Program-made: the position numbers and the translations under genes
Shown here: piece after piece, positions 41,050 through 44,147 of the stretch
Position numbering within the stretch: position 1 is the stretch's first letter
Layout: every line of letters begins with the position of its first letter
Notes under the pieces: generated by a model
Seen by the model: only the letters and a program-made list of their open reading frames with translations
Told to the model about the DNA's origin: nothing
Databases searched by the model: none
From: an uncultured bacterium
Lineage (GTDB): Bacteria > Bacteroidota > Bacteroidia > Bacteroidales > Bacteroidaceae
Direction of reading: 5' to 3'
Assembly: GCA_905216025.1 (NCBI GenBank)
Contig: CAJMSE010000025.1
Coordinates: 1-44,147 of the forward strand
Length of the DNA: 44,147 nt

Positions 41050-42131
41050 GAAGGGAAAACGTCGGATAGATATTGCATCGTGCAGCAGTGCAGCGAGCCA
41101 TGCTGCCTGATGATGCTCCGGCAGTCTATGCCTACTATTTCGCGGCCGGGGAAGGCCTCGCCGATTGTGCGCATAGCCTCCCTGTCGGCCTCCGGCTGTG
41201 CGTATGTGGGGCATAGCACGGCACCGTTGACGACGAGGAAGTTGGCGTATGTGGCGGGCAGGCGCCCGCCGTCCTCGTCGTATATGGGCGCAGGCGACGG
41301 CAGACGGAGCAGGCGGAAAGGCCGTCCGGCATCCGTGCGCAACGCCATGAGCTGCTCTTCCATCAGCCGCAGCCCGGCGTACTGCTCATCGTGAATGTCG
41401 TCGCACCCTATATATAATAATGTGTCGTCCGGTGCCACGCGCACCAGCGTGTCTATATGTCCGTCGGTGTCGTCACCCGTGAGGTTGCCGTGTTCTATCC
41501 ACACTATGCGGCGTGCGTGCAGGCGGCGCTTCAGCTCGGCCTCGATTCCGGCCTGGGTGAGCGGCTGGTTGCGGTTGGGCGCCATCAGGCAACCAGTCGT
41601 GGTGAACACCGTGCCGCGACCGTCGCTCTCTATCGAGCCGCCCTCGAGCACGAAGTCGAGGTGGTCTTCGTATTCTCCGGCAACAATCCCGGCCTCATAC
41701 AGCCGCCTGTTGACGGCGTTGTCGAGCGCCGCCTCAAACTTGCGGCCCCATCCGTTGAAGCAGAAGTCGAGCAGACGGCAGCCTCCGCGGCCGTCGGTGA
41801 GGGTGATGAACGCGTGGTCGCGCGCCCAGGTGTCGTCCGTCGGACAGGCCAGCACCGTGATACGGCGCATCATCCCGTCCGTGGCACCCGCGCGACGGAT
41901 CTGCTCCAAAGCCTCACCGGGATTCGGAGCGACGATTATCAGCGGCTGGCGACGGACAATCCCGATTGCCATCTCAACATAAGTCGTGGTGATTTCGGCC
42001 AGTATGGGCTGCCAATCGGTAGCCTCGTGCGGCCATGTGAGCTGCACCGCGCCTTGTGGTTCCCACTCGGCCGGCATTCTCAGAGTTCCGTTCGTGATAT
42101 TGCTGTCGGTCATCTTATCCAGTAACGGCAT
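41040..42131 (-). CDS. aguA: Agmatine deiminase
   Basis: Hydrolyses agmatine to N-carbamoylputrescine and ammonia. A 363-aa pentein-fold enzyme: MPAEWEPQGAVQLTWPH at the N-terminus, ARDHAFITL with a metal-free active-site region, GGSIESDGRGTV, EHGNLTGDDTDGHID (catalytic His/Asp area) and the nucleophile Cys349 in GSLHCCTMQYLSD. The family form GGNIHCITQQ is changed to GSLHCCTMQ, so a second Cys follows the nucleophile. The first Met is at 42131; MTDSNIT at 42113 is an alternative that would give a longer leader. The -7 box is at 42146. Arginine decarboxylase, the source of agmatine, is not in the window. Confidence 0.95.
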   Translation of the reverse strand: MPLLDKMTDSNITNGTLRMPAEWEPQGAVQLTWPHEATDWQPILAEITTTYVEMAIGIVRRQPLIIVAPNPGEALEQIRRAGATDGMMRRITVLACPTDDTWARDHAFITLTDGRGGCRLLDFCFNGWGRKFEAALDNAVNRRLYEAGIVAGEYEDHLDFVLEGGSIESDGRGTVFTTTGCLMAPNRNQPLTQAGIEAELKRRLHARRIVWIEHGNLTGDDTDGHIDTLVRVAPDDTLLYIGCDDIHDEQYAGLRLMEEQLMALRTDAGRPFRLLRLPSPAPIYDEDGGRLPATYANFLVVNGAVLCPTYAQPEADREAMRTIGEAFPGREIVGIDCRSIIRQHGSLHCCTMQYLSDVFPSAT

Positions 42132-42145
42132 TTGTAATTACGCCG

Positions 42146-42153
42146 CAAAGTTA
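42146..42153 (-). promoter_or_regulatory. -7 box for the agmatine operon
   Basis: The minus strand reads TAACTTTG. The leader to the first ATG would be under ten bases, which slightly favours the ATG at 42113. Confidence 0.6.
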
Positions 42154-42229
42154 CTCTTTTTTTCCGAGATACTGACGCCATTGCACGTGTTTTTGCACAC
42201 CGGCCGGCTTCTATTACAAAATAAATTCA

Positions 42230-42237
42230 TACCTTTG
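42230..42237 (+). promoter_or_regulatory. -7 box for the Fic gene
   Basis: TACCTTTG, about 100 bases upstream of the Fic ATG. The region between it and the aguA box is a short divergent promoter pair. Confidence 0.6.
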
Positions 42238-42339
42238 TATTCTGACGGAACGGCAATTAACCGACCGGCGGATATCTTTAAACGGATACCACATACTGCC
42301 AAACGGATGCAATATTATTTCTAATTATAAGACAGCACG

Positions 42340-43353
42340 ATGAAAGAGATAGATAAAAAGCTGACAGACACTATCAGCCGATACTCCAATTCGGGGATAG
42401 AACAGCAGATTGATTATGATAAGTTCTACCTATACTCGCTTATCACACACTCCACAGCCATTGAAGGCTCTACCGTTACCGAGGTCGAGAACCAACTGCT
42501 GTTCGACGAGGGAATTGCCGCCAAAGGAAGAAGCCTCATGGAACAGATGATGAACGTGGACCTTAAAAACGCTTATCTCTTCGGTTTTGAATGGACAAAG
42601 ACCGCCGCGCCATACACTGTCGAGTTCTTATGCAGCCTATCAGCAAAGGTAATGCGGCGCACCGGTTCGGAGTATTCTACATTAAGCGGCACTTTCGACT
42701 CATCCAAAGGTGACCTGCGGCGCTGCAATGTGAGTGCCGGCATCGGCGGAAAGAGCTATATGGCTTTCCAAAAAGTACCCAAGGCGACCGCCGATTTCTG
42801 CACATGGCTGAACGAAGCATTATCATCCGTTGACAAAAACGACATGCCCGCCTGTTACAGGCTTAGCTTTGAAGCGCATTTCCGCTTAGTCACCATTCAT
42901 CCATGGGTTGACGGCAACGGCCGTACCACACGCCTGTTGATGAACATGGTGCAACGGCAACTGGGGCTAATCCCGTCCATTGTCACGAAAGAGACAAAGG
43001 GAGAATACATACAGGCATTGATAGACAGCCGGGAAAACGAAGACAGCGACATCATTCAGGATGTGATGATGAAACAGCATATAGCCAATCTGGAAAGCAG
43101 AATATTACAGTATCAAAAGACAACGGGTGATACTGTAAATGATAATGCGAATGATACTGTAAGGCCAAATGACACTACTTCACGGCTTATCGCCATCATC
43201 AGGGAACATCCTGAGTATACTTACGACGACTACGCACAAGTGCTTGGCATCGGCCGTGCCACCGTTGCCCGGCATATCAAGAAGCTGAACGGGATGGTGA
43301 TACACCGCATCGGTTCGGACAAAGAAGGCCATTGGGAATTTATAAAAGATTGA
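42340..43353 (+). CDS. Fic-domain protein with N-terminal inhibitory helix and C-terminal winged helix
   Basis: Fic enzymes transfer AMP or other phosphate-containing groups from nucleotides to target proteins. The 337-aa protein has the catalytic motif HPWVDGNGRTTR (His187), one residue different from HPFxDGNGRxxR. The motif STAIEG (Ser38 to Gly43, with Glu42) is the class II inhibitory (S/T)xxxE(G/N) sequence, so activity is likely held in check by its own N-terminus. A linker of repeated Asn-Asp-Thr follows Fic, then a winged-helix domain (~283-337; YDDYAQVLGIGRATVARHIKKL) as in many Bacteroidota Fic proteins. It is a single gene with its own promoter. The target is unknown. Confidence 0.93.
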   Translation: MKEIDKKLTDTISRYSNSGIEQQIDYDKFYLYSLITHSTAIEGSTVTEVENQLLFDEGIAAKGRSLMEQMMNVDLKNAYLFGFEWTKTAAPYTVEFLCSLSAKVMRRTGSEYSTLSGTFDSSKGDLRRCNVSAGIGGKSYMAFQKVPKATADFCTWLNEALSSVDKNDMPACYRLSFEAHFRLVTIHPWVDGNGRTTRLLMNMVQRQLGLIPSIVTKETKGEYIQALIDSRENEDSDIIQDVMMKQHIANLESRILQYQKTTGDTVNDNANDTVRPNDTTSRLIAIIREHPEYTYDDYAQVLGIGRATVARHIKKLNGMVIHRIGSDKEGHWEFIKD

Positions 43354-43441
43354 ATCATAAGGTACTTTTACATTATAAAAAGCCTCAAAGGTTTCCGTCT
43401 GTACTGTAGCAGCATGACGCACGGGCTATAAAAAGTCCGCT

Positions 43442-43468
43442 GCCACGGGTGAACGGTTCACCCGTGGC
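43442..43468. terminator. Bidirectional terminator between Fic and the GlsB-like gene
   Basis: GCCACGGGTGAAC and GTTCACCCGTGGC form a perfect 13-bp stem around one base. It lies between convergent genes. No strong T-run on either side. Confidence 0.75.
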
Positions 43469-43497
43469 GGCAGACGCAGATACCAAGAACACCTCCT

Positions 43498-43752
43498 TCA
43501 GCTTTTCTTAAACAATGATGCGATAAACAATATCACCACCGCGCCCGCCACGGCAGTACAGAGCTGGCCGAGAACGCCGCCCCACGGCATTCCGATGAAA
43601 TCGAACAGCCAGCCTCCGAAGGCACCGCCGACAACACCGAGAACAAGATTTATCAGGCAGCCGAAACCGCCGCCACGCATTATCTTACCGGCAAGGAATC
43701 CGGCAAGAACACCGATAATGATTGAACCGATTAATCCCATAACTACTAACAT
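43498..43752 (-). CDS. GlsB/YeaQ/YmgE-family small membrane protein
   Basis: An 84-aa inner-membrane protein of the transglycosylase-associated (GlsB/YeaQ/YmgE) group linked to stress responses. Three hydrophobic segments with Gly-rich helices: MGLIGSIIIGVLAGFLAGKIM, FGCLINLVLGVVGGAFGGWLF and LGQLCTAVAGAVVILFIASLF. The motif GKIMRGGGFG after the first helix is typical. Family members are small and their action is unclear. It has a complete promoter at 43874-43843 and is convergent with Fic. Confidence 0.9.
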   Translation of the reverse strand: MLVVMGLIGSIIIGVLAGFLAGKIMRGGGFGCLINLVLGVVGGAFGGWLFDFIGMPWGGVLGQLCTAVAGAVVILFIASLFKKS

Positions 43753-43842
43753 TTAAAGCGTTAAACAATACTTTTACTTCTCTCCGCGTCTCACCGCCCG
43801 GCACTGCCGCTCTCCCGGCATGCCCGGCGATGGAAGACAATG

Positions 43843-43874
43843 CAAAGATAGGCATGAAAACGAGAGACACCAAA
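43843..43874 (-). promoter_or_regulatory. Promoter of the GlsB-like gene
   Basis: On the minus strand TTTG (43874-43871), 20 bases, TATCTTTG (43850-43843). The leader to the ATG is about 85 nt. Confidence 0.85.
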
Positions 43875-43964
43875 TATAAGATTATAAGGTTTATCAAAAA
43901 TGGTTTATCTTTAATTACCTAAACATAGATTAACTGCCGGCAAGTGCCGGCAACGGCGTATATT

Positions 43965-44006
43965 CCGAAAAACTGTCACATGTGACGGTTTTTCGGAGCA
44001 AAGATA
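43965..44006 (-). promoter_or_regulatory. -7 box followed by a 32-bp palindrome
   Basis: The minus strand reads TATCTTTG (44006-43999), then a palindrome at 43965-43996: CCGAAAAAC, one base, GTCACATGTGAC, one base, GTTTTTCGG. It would lie right at the transcript start, as an operator or a 5' RNA hairpin. No gene obviously belongs to it other than the GlsB-like one ~210 bp further on. Confidence 0.55.
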
Positions 44007-44147
44007 CGTGTTTTTCCGTAAAGAAAAGAATATTATCAAGAAAAGATGCGCTATAAATCAGATATTTACAGCTTTCTATGTTACAAACCAAGCGGAATCG
44101 TCCTATTAACAATTCTTTAACATACCTCTATGCACTCATATATGCAG

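Larger units (their letters stand above)
43753..44147. other. 395-bp end region with promoter and palindrome, no gene
   Basis: Beyond the GlsB-like start there is a minus-strand promoter (43843-43874), a GC-rich GCCGGCAAGTGCCGGC inverted repeat (43937-43952) and a 32-bp palindrome beside another -7 box. The last 100 bases are AT-rich and show nothing I can name. Confidence 0.6.

Overview
The window looks like a chromosomal segment from a Bacteroidota bacterium, most likely order Bacteroidales and perhaps Prevotellaceae-like. Evidence: many promoters with the Bacteroidota -7 box TAnnTTTG, three of them with a TTTG -33 box exactly 20 bases upstream; a type III glutamine synthetase; a Bacteroidota-type LptD; an M56 sensor protease with a SusC-like plug segment and TonB C-terminus; and a DPP-IV-like S9 peptidase. 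The genus cannot be fixed from sequence alone. Most of the window is GC-rich. The 15.9-20 kb stretch is visibly more AT-rich.

Layout. 0.2-5.6 kb: CPA2 cation/proton antiporter and LptD (minus). 6.2-11 kb: secreted GH31 glycosidase and secreted DPP-IV-like peptidase (plus). 11-12 kb: secreted polysaccharide deacetylase (minus). 12.3-21.4 kb: seven-gene minus-strand island: rtcB RNA ligase, a 742-aa protein with zinc finger, TROVE-like helices and TerD domain, a 473-aa paralogue without TerD, a WYL regulator, a possible YopX-like protein, and an overlapping pair resembling Nmad2 and Nmad3. 21.7-25 kb: MATE exporter, an unknown protein and an MFS transporter. 25.4-29.4 kb: tripartite TolC/EmrA/EmrB-type pump. 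29.5-31.5 kb: BlaI/M56 pair. 31.9 kb: tRNA-Asp. 32-37.2 kb: tightly packed operon ysxC, ABC-F, recR, membrane protein, glycosyltransferase, GNAT. 37.6-39.8 kb: glnN. 40.1-42.1 kb: two agmatine-to-putrescine genes. 42.3-43.8 kb: Fic protein and a GlsB/YeaQ-type membrane protein.

The 12.3-21.4 kb island is the best candidate for an under-described system. RtcB re-joins cleaved RNA; the TROVE-like/TerD architecture has been suggested to act in RNA processing; Nmad domains are named for predicted links to nucleotide modification. Three promoters in the island (in front of rtcB, the 473-aa gene and the WYL gene) carry the same 23-bp inverted repeat (CCTCCGCCA, five bases, TGGCYGAGG) exactly seven bases upstream of the -7 box, in place of a -33 TTTG. 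This suggests one regulon run by the WYL protein. Two of these transcripts begin with the same 41-42-nt two-stem RNA motif, the two paralogues share a second structured leader, and the Nmad2/Nmad3 transcript has a long structured leader of its own. I infer an RNA-damage response or RNA-based defence/repair system; no function is proven here.

Intergenic regions are rich in repeats: tandem arrays of unrelated sequence but nearly constant ~22-bp period, a ~165-bp dispersed repeat present twice, and a perfect 45-bp inverted repeat beside glnN with a related element that supplies the stop codon of the amidase gene.
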